Of a stretch of DNA of 64,000 nt, positions 1 to 8,452 are shown piece after piece. Numbering within the stretch: the stretch's first letter is position 1; each line of letters starts with the position of its first letter. The stretch is from Alistipes sp. (GTDB lineage Bacteria; Bacteroidota; Bacteroidia; Bacteroidales; Rikenellaceae): contig JAHHQM010000004.1 in NCBI GenBank assembly GCA_020026395.1, forward strand, positions 124,001-188,000. The letters are read 5' to 3'. The notes beneath the pieces were generated by a model that did no database searches, had not been told where the DNA came from, and was given only the letters and a program-made list of their open reading frames with translations. A program made the translations under genes and the position numbers.

Positions 1-112
1 CCATACCCGCGCCGTAGAGATCCTTGGTTTCGATCTCGGGGCGCTGGTACGATTTATAGACTCCGCAACCCGTCATGAGGGTTGCCATAATGATGACTGC
101 TATCTTTTTCAT
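1..112 (-). CDS. RND efflux outer-membrane lipoprotein (NodT/OprM type), N-terminal part only
   Basis: Only the first 37 codons lie in the window; the gene continues past base 1. The protein opens with a lipoprotein signal ending in MTGCG, so the mature form would be lipidated on that Cys. It then reads YKSYQRPEI, the usual start of TolC-like outer-membrane channels of RND pumps. The ATG lies 3 bases after the stop of the inner-membrane pump gene, so it is the third gene of a membrane-fusion protein, pump, outer-membrane channel operon. The call rests on the short N-terminus plus context; the beta-barrel itself cannot be seen here. Confidence 0.8.
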   Translation of the reverse strand, partial: MKKIAVIIMATLMTGCGVYKSYQRPEIETKDLYGAGM

Positions 113-115
113 TGC

Positions 116-3100
116 TTAGTTCTCCTTCTCTTCTTTGGTTTCTTCCAGTTCGGCTCTTACCGACCACTGCGGATCAGGATCCAACTCCATCGGAGAGATC
201 TTCTCCTGAAGGGTTTGGAATACGATGAACAAGGTCGGCACGAGGAACAACAGGGCGAGCGTTCCGATGACCATACCACCGACAACACCCGTACCCAGCG
301 TCGAGTTACCATTGGCACCCGCACCCTGCGAAATCACCAACGGGATCATACCGAACACCATCGTAAGCACGGTCATCAGGATAGGACGCAGACGCACCTT
401 GGCGGCCGACACGGCAGCCTGCGAAAGCGACATACCCGCCTTACGACGATCCGTGGCGTACTCCGTAAGCAGAATGGCGGTCTTGGCCAAAAGACCGATC
501 AACATAATCAGACCCGTCTGCAGGTAAATGTTGTTCTCCAGCCCCATGAACTTGGCGAAGAGGAAGCTACCCATCAGACCGCAGGGAACCGACAGGATGA
601 CGGCGAACGGAACGATGAAGCTCTCATACAGGGCACTCAGGATCAGATAGATCAGCAGGATACAGATACCGAAGATGATCGCCGTGTTGTTTGTCGTCTG
701 GCTCTCCTCACGCGTCAGACCGCCGAACTCGAAGCCGTAACCCTTCGGGAGCGACTCGGCGGCAACCTCCTCGATGGCCTTGATCACATCACCCGACGAA
801 TACCCCTCGGCAGCCATACCGTTCACCGAGATCGAGTTATACATATTGAATCGGTTGATAACCTCCGGGCCATAAGCCTTGGTCAAGGTTACGAACTGAC
901 TCACGGGAGCCATATCGCCGCTCTGCGTGCGAACGAAGATGTTGTTGAGCGACTCCTTGTCGAGACGGTGCTCGGGATCGGCCTGCAACATGACACGATA
1001 TACTTTCGAGAAGCGGTTGATGTTCGACACATACTGACCGCCGTAGTAACCCGACAACGTAGCAAGGATCACGTTGGGCGAAACACCCATACGTTTGGCC
1101 TGTGCGGCATCCAGATCCACGACATACTGCGGGAAATTGATGTTGAAGGTCGAGTAAGCACGACCGATCTCGGGACGCTGGTTCAGCGCGGCGATGAATT
1201 GCAGGTAGATGTTGTAGAAATCCTTCATATCACCACCCGCACGATCCTGCAGGAACATTTCGAAACCCGACGCGGCACCGTAACCCGAAATCATAGGAGG
1301 AGCCACGGCGAAGATCTGACCGTTCTTGACGTCGGCCGTACGGGCGTAGATCTGTCCGATGACGGATTTCACCTCGTCTTCAGCATCGGGACGCTCGTTC
1401 CAATCCTTCAGTTTGATGATACACAAACCGTAGGACGAACCCTGACCGGCCATCATACCGTAACCGGCCACCTGGTTGTAGTCGCGCACCTGGGGAATAT
1501 CCTTGATGCGGTCGGCCACCTCGTTCAGCACGTCGTTGGTCTCACGGAGCGACGAACCGGGAGCGGTCGTCACGTTGACCATGATCGTACCCAAGTCCTC
1601 ATCGGGCACAAGACCTGTCTTCGTGTTGTTCATCAGAACGTAGAGCAAAACGAACGACAAACCGAGCGTTGCCCACATCAGCCAGCGGTGACGGATGAAG
1701 AGCAACACACCGTATTTGTATTTATTGACCATCGTCGAGAAGGCGGCATTGAAGGCCTTACGGAAACGTGCGGCGAAGTTGTCGCGCATCTCGCCGTTCT
1801 CATCGAGGTAGGGTTTTAGGATCAGGGCACACAGGGCAGGCGAAAGCGTCAGTGCGTTGATTGCCGAGAAACCTACGGCCACGGCCATCGTGACACCGAA
1901 CTGCGTGTAGAACGTACCCGACGTACCGCCCATCATGGCCACAGGGATAAACACGGCCATGAAGACCAGGGTCGAGGTAACGATTGCCGAGGTAATACCC
2001 GACATGGCGTCGATGGTTGCCATGTAGGACGATTTGTACCCCACATCGAAACGCGCCTGCACGGCCTCAACCACGATGATCGCATCATCGACCACCGTAC
2101 CGATTGCAAGCACCAGTGCGAACAGCGTCAAAAGGTTGATCGAGAAGCCTGCCACCGACAGAAAGCCGAACGTACCGATCAGTGCCACCAGAATGGCGAC
2201 GGTCGGGATCAGCGTCGAGCGGATATCCTGCAAGAAGAGGTAAACGATCAGCACCACAAGGATGATGGCCTCGATCAGCGTCTTGAGCACCTCATTGATT
2301 GAAGCGTAAAGGAAGTCGTTCACACTCTGCAGGTGAGCGATCTTGATGCCCTCGGGAAGATCGGCCTCCACTTCGTCCAACAGGGCGTCGATGTCATTTA
2401 CGACCTGCGTGGCGTTCGAGCCTGCCGTCTGGAAGACCATGGCACTCACGGCGGGATAGCCGTTTGCAGCGCCTTTGAATCCGTAGGAGTTCTTACCCAG
2501 CTCGATTTCGGCCACATCCTTCAAATGCAACATCTCGCCGTTGGGCAGTGCCTTGATGACGATCTGCTCAAACTCTTCAGGCTTCGACAATCGACCACGA
2601 TATTTCATGGTATACTGGAAGGCATTGTCCGAATTCTCACCCAGGATACCGACTGCGGCCTCGATGTTCTGCTCGGAGAGAGCCGTCGTCACATCCGACG
2701 GGATGAGGTTGTACTGCGCCATCAGATCGGGCTTGAGCCAGATACGGATCGAATACTCGGGACCCAGCACCATGAACTCACCTACACCCTGTGTACGCAG
2801 GATACGCGGCTGGATGTTGATACGCATATAGTTCGACAGGAACGAATCGTCGTAAGCCTTGTTCGTACTATACAGCGAGAAGATCTTCAGCATGGACGAC
2901 TGACGTTTCTGCGTCGTGACACCGATACGGGTAACCTCGGCGGGCAACTGACCCGTCACCGTGGCCACACGGTTCTGCACGTTGATGGCCGCCATATCGG
3001 GATCGGTTCCCTGACGGAAATAAACGGTGATGGTTGCCGCACCCGCATTCGAGGCGCTCGACTTGATGTACATCATATCCTCCACACCGTTGATGGCCTC

Positions 3101-3301
3101 CTCCAAGGGGATGACCACCGATTTCAGAAGCGTCTCGGCACTTGCACCGGGATAGGTCGCCGACACATACACCGAAGCCGGCGCAATGTCGGGATACTGC
3201 TCTACGGGGAGCATCTTCAGACCGACCAGACCTCCGATCACGATCAGAATCGAGATGACCGAGGCCAGGACGGGACGTTCGATAAAATGTCTCAGTGTCA
3301 T
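116..3301 (-). CDS. RND multidrug efflux pump, inner-membrane subunit (AcrB/MexB-like, HAE1)
   Basis: This 1061-residue protein has the full length of HAE1 pumps. It should use the proton gradient to push hydrophobic drugs, dyes or bile salts from the periplasm into the outer-membrane channel. The N-terminus (MTLRHFIERPVLA) is the family's first membrane helix. The paired acidic residues of the fourth helix are present at D405-D406 in GTVVDDAI, matching the AcrB proton-relay pair, and the partner lysine lies in LIGLLAKTA near the C-terminus. Two large periplasmic domains follow helices 1 and 7. The start is 3 bases after the stop of the membrane-fusion gene. Substrates cannot be told from sequence. 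Confidence 0.97.
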   Translation of the reverse strand: MTLRHFIERPVLASVISILIVIGGLVGLKMLPVEQYPDIAPASVYVSATYPGASAETLLKSVVIPLEEAINGVEDMMYIKSSASNAGAATITVYFRQGTDPDMAAINVQNRVATVTGQLPAEVTRIGVTTQKRQSSMLKIFSLYSTNKAYDDSFLSNYMRINIQPRILRTQGVGEFMVLGPEYSIRIWLKPDLMAQYNLIPSDVTTALSEQNIEAAVGILGENSDNAFQYTMKYRGRLSKPEEFEQIVIKALPNGEMLHLKDVAEIELGKNSYGFKGAANGYPAVSAMVFQTAGSNATQVVNDIDALLDEVEADLPEGIKIAHLQSVNDFLYASINEVLKTLIEAIILVVLIVYLFLQDIRSTLIPTVAILVALIGTFGFLSVAGFSINLLTLFALVLAIGTVVDDAIIVVEAVQARFDVGYKSSYMATIDAMSGITSAIVTSTLVFMAVFIPVAMMGGTSGTFYTQFGVTMAVAVGFSAINALTLSPALCALILKPYLDENGEMRDNFAARFRKAFNAAFSTMVNKYKYGVLLFIRHRWLMWATLGLSFVLLYVLMNNTKTGLVPDEDLGTIMVNVTTAPGSSLRETNDVLNEVADRIKDIPQVRDYNQVAGYGMMAGQGSSYGLCIIKLKDWNERPDAEDEVKSVIGQIYARTADVKNGQIFAVAPPMISGYGAASGFEMFLQDRAGGDMKDFYNIYLQFIAALNQRPEIGRAYSTFNINFPQYVVDLDAAQAKRMGVSPNVILATLSGYYGGQYVSNINRFSKVYRVMLQADPEHRLDKESLNNIFVRTQSGDMAPVSQFVTLTKAYGPEVINRFNMYNSISVNGMAAEGYSSGDVIKAIEEVAAESLPKGYGFEFGGLTREESQTTNNTAIIFGICILLIYLILSALYESFIVPFAVILSVPCGLMGSFLFAKFMGLENNIYLQTGLIMLIGLLAKTAILLTEYATDRRKAGMSLSQAAVSAAKVRLRPILMTVLTMVFGMIPLVISQGAGANGNSTLGTGVVGGMVIGTLALLFLVPTLFIVFQTLQEKISPMELDPDPQWSVRAELEETKEEKEN

Positions 3302-3304
3302 TGG

Positions 3305-4456
3305 TTACTCCTCCTTAGCTTGAGTGTTCGTATTCTCGGCAGCAGAAGCTTCCGGAGCTTTCTTCGGGATAATCGGCGTACCCTCACGCAACAGACCTAC
3401 GCCTTCAGCCACGATCACGTCGCCGACCTTCAGACCGTTACGTACGATGAACTCGCGACCATCGGAAGCAGGCTCCACCTCGATCAGTGCGGCAGTAGCC
3501 TTGCCGTCCTGAAGACGATATACGAATCGTTTGTCCTGAATTTCGAACGTAGCATCCTGCGGAACGACAATGCAGTCTTCGTGCGTGTTCGGGAGGATCA
3601 CGTTACCTGCACCACCGCTGTGCAGCAAACTGCCCTTATTGGGGAAAGTGGCTCGCAGCGATACGCTACCCGTACGCGGGTCGATCACACCGCTGATGGT
3701 CTCGATGCGACCCTTGTCGGCGTAGAGCGAACCGTCGTTGAGCTGAAGCGACACCTCGGGCAGCTCCTTCAGCGCCTTGTCGATCGAACCGTAGCTGCGA
3801 GTCAGCTCCAGAAGGCGGCGTTCGCTCAACGAGAAGTAAACGTACATCTCCGAGTTGTCCGACACGGTGGTCAGCGGCTCACGGATCGTCGGGCCCACCA
3901 ACGCACCCACGCGGAACGGCAACACGCCGACCACGCCCTCGGCAGGCGACTTGACCATCGTATACGAAAGGTTGTTTGCGGCATTGACACGCTGTGCCTC
4001 GACTTGAGCCAGCTGGGCTTTCGAGGTCAGAAGATTGTTTCGGGCGGTCGACAATTCAAATTCCGAAATCACCTCCTCGGCGAAAAGTTCCTTTTTACTT
4101 TTATATACAAGTTCGGCGGTGGCTACACCTGCCTTTGCAGCCTCAACATTAGCTTCGGCCGTCTGCAAAGCGGCCTTATACGGAACCTGATCTATAATGA
4201 ACAACGTTTGTCCTTTTTTGACACGCTGCCCCTCGGTAACACACAGTTGGGAAATTGTTCCGGATACTTGCGGATAAATCTCGATGTCCTGACGTCCGCG
4301 GATCGAAGCCGAATAAACCGAAGGAATCGTTCGATCGGTCGTCTCGACGGTCAGCACCGCATACTCGGCAGGCGCTTGTACGCTTTCTGTGTGGCCGCAC
4401 GAAATTGCAGCCAAACAACAAGCCAAAATTGTTGTCTTCACAAATTGATGTCTCAT
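3305..4456 (-). CDS. RND efflux periplasmic adaptor (membrane-fusion) lipoprotein
   Basis: The adaptor should bridge the inner-membrane pump and the outer-membrane channel. From the ATG at 4456 the protein is 383 residues. It opens with a short lipoprotein signal (lipobox AISC), then the barrel-sandwich lipoyl half-motif (YPQVSGTISQLCVTEGQRV), an alpha-helical hairpin rich in A/K/E, the second lipoyl half and a beta-barrel domain. An in-frame ATG at 4489 would add 11 residues (MKKDKTIILQF). The 4456 start is preferred because a TAATTTTG element at 4502-4495 would place the transcript start close to 4489. It is the first gene of the efflux operon and diverges from an AraC regulator. Confidence 0.93.
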   Translation of the reverse strand: MRHQFVKTTILACCLAAISCGHTESVQAPAEYAVLTVETTDRTIPSVYSASIRGRQDIEIYPQVSGTISQLCVTEGQRVKKGQTLFIIDQVPYKAALQTAEANVEAAKAGVATAELVYKSKKELFAEEVISEFELSTARNNLLTSKAQLAQVEAQRVNAANNLSYTMVKSPAEGVVGVLPFRVGALVGPTIREPLTTVSDNSEMYVYFSLSERRLLELTRSYGSIDKALKELPEVSLQLNDGSLYADKGRIETISGVIDPRTGSVSLRATFPNKGSLLHSGGAGNVILPNTHEDCIVVPQDATFEIQDKRFVYRLQDGKATAALIEVEPASDGREFIVRNGLKVGDVIVAEGVGLLREGTPIIPKKAPEASAAENTNTQAKEE

Positions 4457-4494
4457 AAACTGTAGGATTATTGTCTTGTCTTTTTTCATTGGCA

Positions 4495-4502
4495 CAAAAT
4501 TA
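4495..4502 (-). promoter_or_regulatory. -7 element of the RND operon
   Basis: TAATTTTG on the minus strand fits the Bacteroidetes -7 consensus TAnnTTTG. No clear TTG sits 19 bases upstream, so the promoter may be weak or need an activator. Confidence 0.45.
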
Positions 4503-4590
4503 CCTTTTCGCAGTCGGTTTAATCCTATTATATTACGAACATTAGTGTTCATTATCGGAATATAGTATTTTTACTTTGTAAAATAGATAT

Positions 4591-4598
4591 TACATTTG
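4591..4598 (+). promoter_or_regulatory. -7 element of the AraC regulator gene
   Basis: TACATTTG matches TAnnTTTG. A T-rich stretch about 19 bases upstream could serve as the -33 region. It lies about 90 bases from the divergent RND promoter, so one regulator could act on both. Confidence 0.5.
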
Positions 4599-4626
4599 CT
4601 CGATTTTGTTCAAAAACGATAATGAT

Positions 4627-5475
4627 ATGAGTGTAGTCAATCCTATCGTAACATCGCAGAGCGAGCAGTTCATTGTGGGCGACTCGGATCTTGCTTTCTA
4701 CGACAATGCGGCCACACGTTGTGAGAGTGGCATTATCTTATTTTGCAGGGAAGGCGAAGCCATGGCAACGGTCAACCAATGCCAGCAGCCCATCGTCAAA
4801 AATTCCCTGGTTTTGATCCTGCCCGGATCGGTTTTCATGCTGACCAACCGATCGAAAAATTTCCGTGTATCCTATTTTGCGTATTCGCGCGACCTGTTGG
4901 CCGAGGCGAGCCGCCGTATGGATCCCGCGTTTTTCCGTTCGCTGATCGTGCAGCCGATCTTCTACCCTCCTCAAAGAGTCATCAAAGGTGCCGAGATTTG
5001 GTTTCAGGTAGTGGAATTCACCTATCGCGACCGCCGAAATGCGTTCCGAAACATCATCATCAAAAACCGAATCCACAACATCCTTCTGGAGATTTACGAC
5101 AAAATGCAGCGTTTCGGTTTCGACAAGGACAAACCCATGCAGGCCTCGTCGCGTAAGATCGAATTCTTCAACCGTTTCATGGAGTTGGTGCACAAACACT
5201 GCTTCCGCGAGCGTGAGGTATCGTTCTATGCCGATCAGCTCTGCATTTCGACGCGTTACCTGTCGACGATCGTGCGCAACGTCATCCACAATTCGGCCAA
5301 AGAGTACATCGACCGATCGGTGATCGCCGAGATCAAGATCCTGCTTCAATCGACCGATCTTTCGGTGCAGGAGATCGCCTTCAAACTCCATTTCCCCGAT
5401 CAATCCTATCTGGGGCGTTACTTCAAGAAACACACAGGGATGTCCCCCTCGGAGTACCGACATAAAATCAAATAG
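4627..5475 (+). CDS. AraC family transcriptional regulator
   Basis: This 282-residue DNA-binding protein has an N-terminal sensing half (about 1-165) with no assignable ligand and a C-terminal double helix-turn-helix (about 185-282). The signature is DLSVQEIAFKLHFPDQSYL followed by FKKHTGMSPSEYR. The ATG at 4627 is used; a TTG at 4606 would add seven residues but has no better support. It is transcribed away from the RND operon across a roughly 170-base shared control region, so it probably regulates that pump. This is inference from position. Confidence 0.92.
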   Translation: MSVVNPIVTSQSEQFIVGDSDLAFYDNAATRCESGIILFCREGEAMATVNQCQQPIVKNSLVLILPGSVFMLTNRSKNFRVSYFAYSRDLLAEASRRMDPAFFRSLIVQPIFYPPQRVIKGAEIWFQVVEFTYRDRRNAFRNIIIKNRIHNILLEIYDKMQRFGFDKDKPMQASSRKIEFFNRFMELVHKHCFREREVSFYADQLCISTRYLSTIVRNVIHNSAKEYIDRSVIAEIKILLQSTDLSVQEIAFKLHFPDQSYLGRYFKKHTGMSPSEYRHKIK

Positions 5476-5514
5476 AAAAGAGCCGGAAGTCACACTTGAG
5501 ACCTCGGCTCTTTT
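5476..5514. terminator. Bidirectional hairpin terminator
   Basis: AAAAGAGCCG (5476-5485) pairs with CGGCTCTTTT (5505-5514). A/T runs on both sides let it end the AraC gene on the plus strand and the fimbrillin remnant on the minus strand. Confidence 0.85.
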
Positions 5515-5521
5515 GTTCTTT

Positions 5522-6522
5522 TTACGAATCTGTGTTCCGCAACGGAGACCTTTCTACGGAGAGTCCCCGCGACGGATTTTGTCGCACCTCCAACCGAATA
5601 CGCACAAAATCGTTTCGCGCGATTCGGGTTATCGGTTTTACGGCGGGATCGGCTCTCCTCATCGTTTTCCGGATCCAGTCCGAAGCCAGACGCACCACCC
5701 TATTCTCGGACTTGAGCGCATAAAACACAAATAGCTGCTCCTGCTTGCTCGTCCCGTAGATCGAATATTCCAGCACACCGTTCACGACGCAAAGCCGCCA
5801 CATATTTTGCACCGCCCGATCCAAAGCCTCGTAATCCGCCCGTTTCTCGGGTACGAGCGTCCATTGGGGATATGCCCTCCAAATGCCGTTTTCGCGAACA
5901 AGCCCCTCATCGAACGATCCCCGGCTTACAATACCGAGCAGTCGTACGCTCTCGATTTTGTAGCTCTGCCGCCCCTCCTTTCCGATGGTAAACCGTACCG
6001 ATGCGAGGGCGTGGTGAAAGCAAAGTTGCACCTTTCCCGCCCGCCGATTGGGTACAAGGTCGCTATACAGCAGATCGAACTGCGTCAACGAATCGGCACG
6101 TTGCCCGATTCCCCGAGCGGGCACCTCAAAGTTGTGGATTTTAAGGCCGCCCGACGTGTAGGACACGCCCATTTCGACAGCGAATAGGCCGCAAAACTCA
6201 AGAACCCGCTGTGTGGCCAATAATAAGGCTTGGAGGATGTCCACGCCCCGATCTTGGGGTCGTAGCTCATCTCCACATCCGTCATATATCCGACCGACTG
6301 AGGATCGTCCCATGTCGTAAATTCGCGCGGCGTATAACGGGCATTGACCCGAAACCGCTCCGTCTGCGGATACGCCCCCGAGGCACGGCTCTTTACCCGT
6401 TCCACCTCGGGACACGCAAAGGCAATCACCGCATTTTGCGGGAGCGGTTCTTCGTCGGACGATTCGGAGCAACCACCCCACAACATCACCACCGCAAATA
6501 AAGTCACCACAAATCTATTCAT
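5522..6522 (-). pseudogene. Fimbrillin-family lipoprotein, broken by a frameshift
   Basis: The gene opens at 6522 with a lipoprotein signal (MNRFVVTLFAVVMLWGGCSE). It continues with features seen in Bacteroidales fimbrillins: residues up to SSKPYYWPHSGFLSFAAYS, then in another frame MGVSYTSGGLKIHNFEV and HHALASVRFTI. The switch of frame is near 6185-6195, where one base appears to be missing; the first frame then stops at 6085. The second frame stays open to 5522, but its last third lacks the usual fimbrillin ending. It is the last gene of the DUF3575-DUF5119-fimbrillin-fimbrillin series. A functional pilin is unlikely unless the shift is a sequencing error. Confidence 0.75.
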
Positions 6523-6637
6523 CGTTTCAAGCGTTTTTCGTGCCGCCGCCCCCAGCGACGAAAGGTCGGACGTTCTCCGAAAAAATCGTCCGTCAGACCT
6601 CACGCATCCGCCCGACAGCGGCAAGGCTTCAGGAAGC

Positions 6638-7322
6638 CTAAATTTCGGGAATCGTGACGTTGTGGATGCCGCCATCCGTCCAATCCGTAATGGTCGGGCA
6701 GAACGTAATCTCATCCATCGTGATGGTAATTCCGATCGTGTATTTCTTGTTCATCTCCAAGGCCGTGGGGATCACATCGTTCAGATAGACGACCTTCTGA
6801 TCCGTCACATCGGGCACTGCCGCACCGCCGTTGGCAAACTTCCACTTCACGACCAACACGGGATCGCCTTCCGCAACCCCGTTATACCCCTGCGGAATGG
6901 GCAGAAGCTTTCCACCGATCGGAGTCTCGATTTCGGTCAAAACCTGCTCTCCCGTGCAGAATACCGTATAATTGGTCTTCTCCGTACCCATCGTCCAGGC
7001 AGGTGTTGCACCGATATGCTCCTCGAACGAACCTTTGCTTCCCATATTCTTCAAGGAGATGTCCGTAACCGTCACATGAGCCGCCACACCGACCGCATCG
7101 GTTTTGACCGTGAAACCGATCTGCGACAGGGCGTGTTTGAATACAATATTCACGGGACTGACCGTGTGCACCTGATTCTTGACCTGCGGGGCATACACCA
7201 GATCGATGTGCGTCCCCACAACGGCGTATCAAATCGGATTTCATCCGTACCGTCACCCGATAACCGAGGTCAGACTTGTCGTTTGTGCAGGCCGTGAGTG
7301 CTACACCCGCGGCAACTGCCAT
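6638..7322 (-). pseudogene. Fimbrillin-family lipoprotein with an internal deletion
   Basis: The 3' part (from about 7225) encodes a fimbrillin body with YAPQVKNQ, VSPVNIVFKHALSQIGF and a C-terminal ITDWTDGG region, ending at 6638. The 5' part (7322 to about 7235) encodes the end of a lipoprotein signal and the first mature residues (ALTACTNDKSDLGYRVTV). The two parts are in different frames. Compared with ordinary fimbrillins, roughly 80-100 residues between them are missing, including the tryptophan-rich stretch before the KHALS motif. The true N-terminus is also lost: the signal begins abruptly at AVAAGV, where it joins the DUF5119 remnant. Confidence 0.8.
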
Positions 7323-7492
7323 TCGGGACGCTCCGCTTTCTTATCGTAGAATCCGAACGTAATGTTTCGGATCTTCTCATTGACATACACACGAATGTAA
7401 TGCGCATCGGAGAGCTCCTCCAGCGTACGATGACGGCACGCCGTGAGCCCCACCAACAGAAGCACCAGCCACACGATTTTCAGTCGTTTCAT
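7301..7492 (-). pseudogene. DUF5119 lipoprotein, only the first 60 residues remain
   Basis: The ATG at 7492 overlaps the stop of the DUF3575 gene (ATGA). The product begins with a lipoprotein signal (lipobox LTAC) and the DUF5119 opening, with HYIRVYVNEKIRNITFGFY clear. After residue 57 or so the family match ends and the reading frame runs into the signal-peptide coding region of the next fimbrillin gene, stopping at 7301. Full DUF5119 proteins are several times longer. A deletion that removed most of this gene plus the start of the fimbrillin gene is the simplest explanation. DUF5119 proteins commonly sit in fimbrillin loci. Confidence 0.78.
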
Positions 7493-8319
7493 CGCCCGCC
7501 TCCTTTCTTCGTGATCGGGACGACGAGCGTGATGCCCACCTTCGTGATACCCCAATAGTGCCACGTACCGCAATCACCCGGATCGCGATAGAGGATTTCG
7601 TAATCAGCCGAAGTGATAAAATGACGGTACGGAATCGATGCGTAACCGACCGCCAGCGAAAATTCCAGATTGAGCCGTCACCCGATGGGAAGGGCATAAC
7701 CGTAGCAGAATCCCGCGCTCCAAAATTTGCCCTGACAGCAAATTTTGCGCCCGTTTTCGAAGTCCCATTTTCCACCCATGCCATATACGCCCGCGTAATG
7801 TCCCGTCAGCACCCGCCGCACAATCTGATGGCGGGTCGAAGGCTTCCGCCGCGGATGAAACCACCAACGCACCTCCCCGCCAATCTGCAAATTACGCAGG
7901 CAGAAACGGTTGTTTCCCCGTCCGCCCCGCCACCACGGGAACTGATGGTCATACAACACCGAAAAGCAAAGGGCAAAGGGCACTTCAACCGCAAAATTCA
8001 GTCAGGTAAGGGCATCGCACAAAAGATTGGTTTTTAGGACAAAGAGGGTTTTATGAAGAGGCTCGCCGGCTTCCGCCTGCTCTTCGGGAAATTTGATTCG
8101 GGATAAAAACATTTTGTCACAAACCGCCATGTGCACCTGCGGACGCAACACCCGCACAACACATCCCCGATCAGCCTTGTCCGCGGTCTTCGCACAGTTC
8201 ACCGCACACGGGAATTTCACCGAAACAATCACGCAGCTATCCGCCCCGACGCTCCGATTTTCGGCACGGAGCATCCCGACGGCGCACACGCACAAGAGCA
8301 ACAACCACAAAGGTTTCAT
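7489..8319 (-). pseudogene. DUF3575 outer-membrane protein with two in-frame TGA codons
   Basis: One uninterrupted frame of 277 codons encodes a DUF3575 protein. It has a signal peptide (MKPLWLLLLCVCAVGMLRA), VLKTNLLCDAL near residue 95, HQFPWWRGG, LTGHYAGVYGMGGKWDFEN and a C-terminal RLNLEFSLAVGY and VGITLVVPITKKGG. Two TGA codons break it, at 8004-8002 (codon 106) and 7680-7678 (codon 214). Homology runs on in the same frame after both. The second lies where CGA (Arg) would fit the family and is one C-to-T change away. TGA is used as a normal stop by neighbours, so recoding is unlikely. It is the first gene of the degraded fimbrial locus. Confidence 0.82.
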
Positions 8320-8392
8320 CAAGCAAGCAGGTTTTCAAACAATTCCAGTCCCTACACTTGCAAGACTTATGCCAACCCCGCGGGCACAAAAA

Positions 8393-8428
8393 AAATCCCG
8401 AAACCCTCCGCAAGGAAGATTTCGGGAT
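8393..8428 (-). terminator. Terminator of the TPR/outer-membrane barrel operon
   Basis: On the minus strand ATCCCGAAAT pairs with TTTCGGGAT across a 15-base loop and is followed by eight T residues. Confidence 0.8.
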
Positions 8429-8452
8429 CAATATTTAATTGAGGATCAACCT

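Noticed and set aside
2333..4465. A 710-codon open frame antisense to the RND pump and adaptor genes
   Set aside because: It is opposite two well-supported genes, has His/Arg/Asp-rich low-homology content and no start signal. It is a shadow of the GC-rich codon pattern.
7489..8319. TGA recoding (as Trp or selenocysteine) in the DUF3575 gene
   Set aside because: TGA ends several intact genes in the window, no hairpin of the SECIS kind is evident after the codons, and neighbours are also broken.
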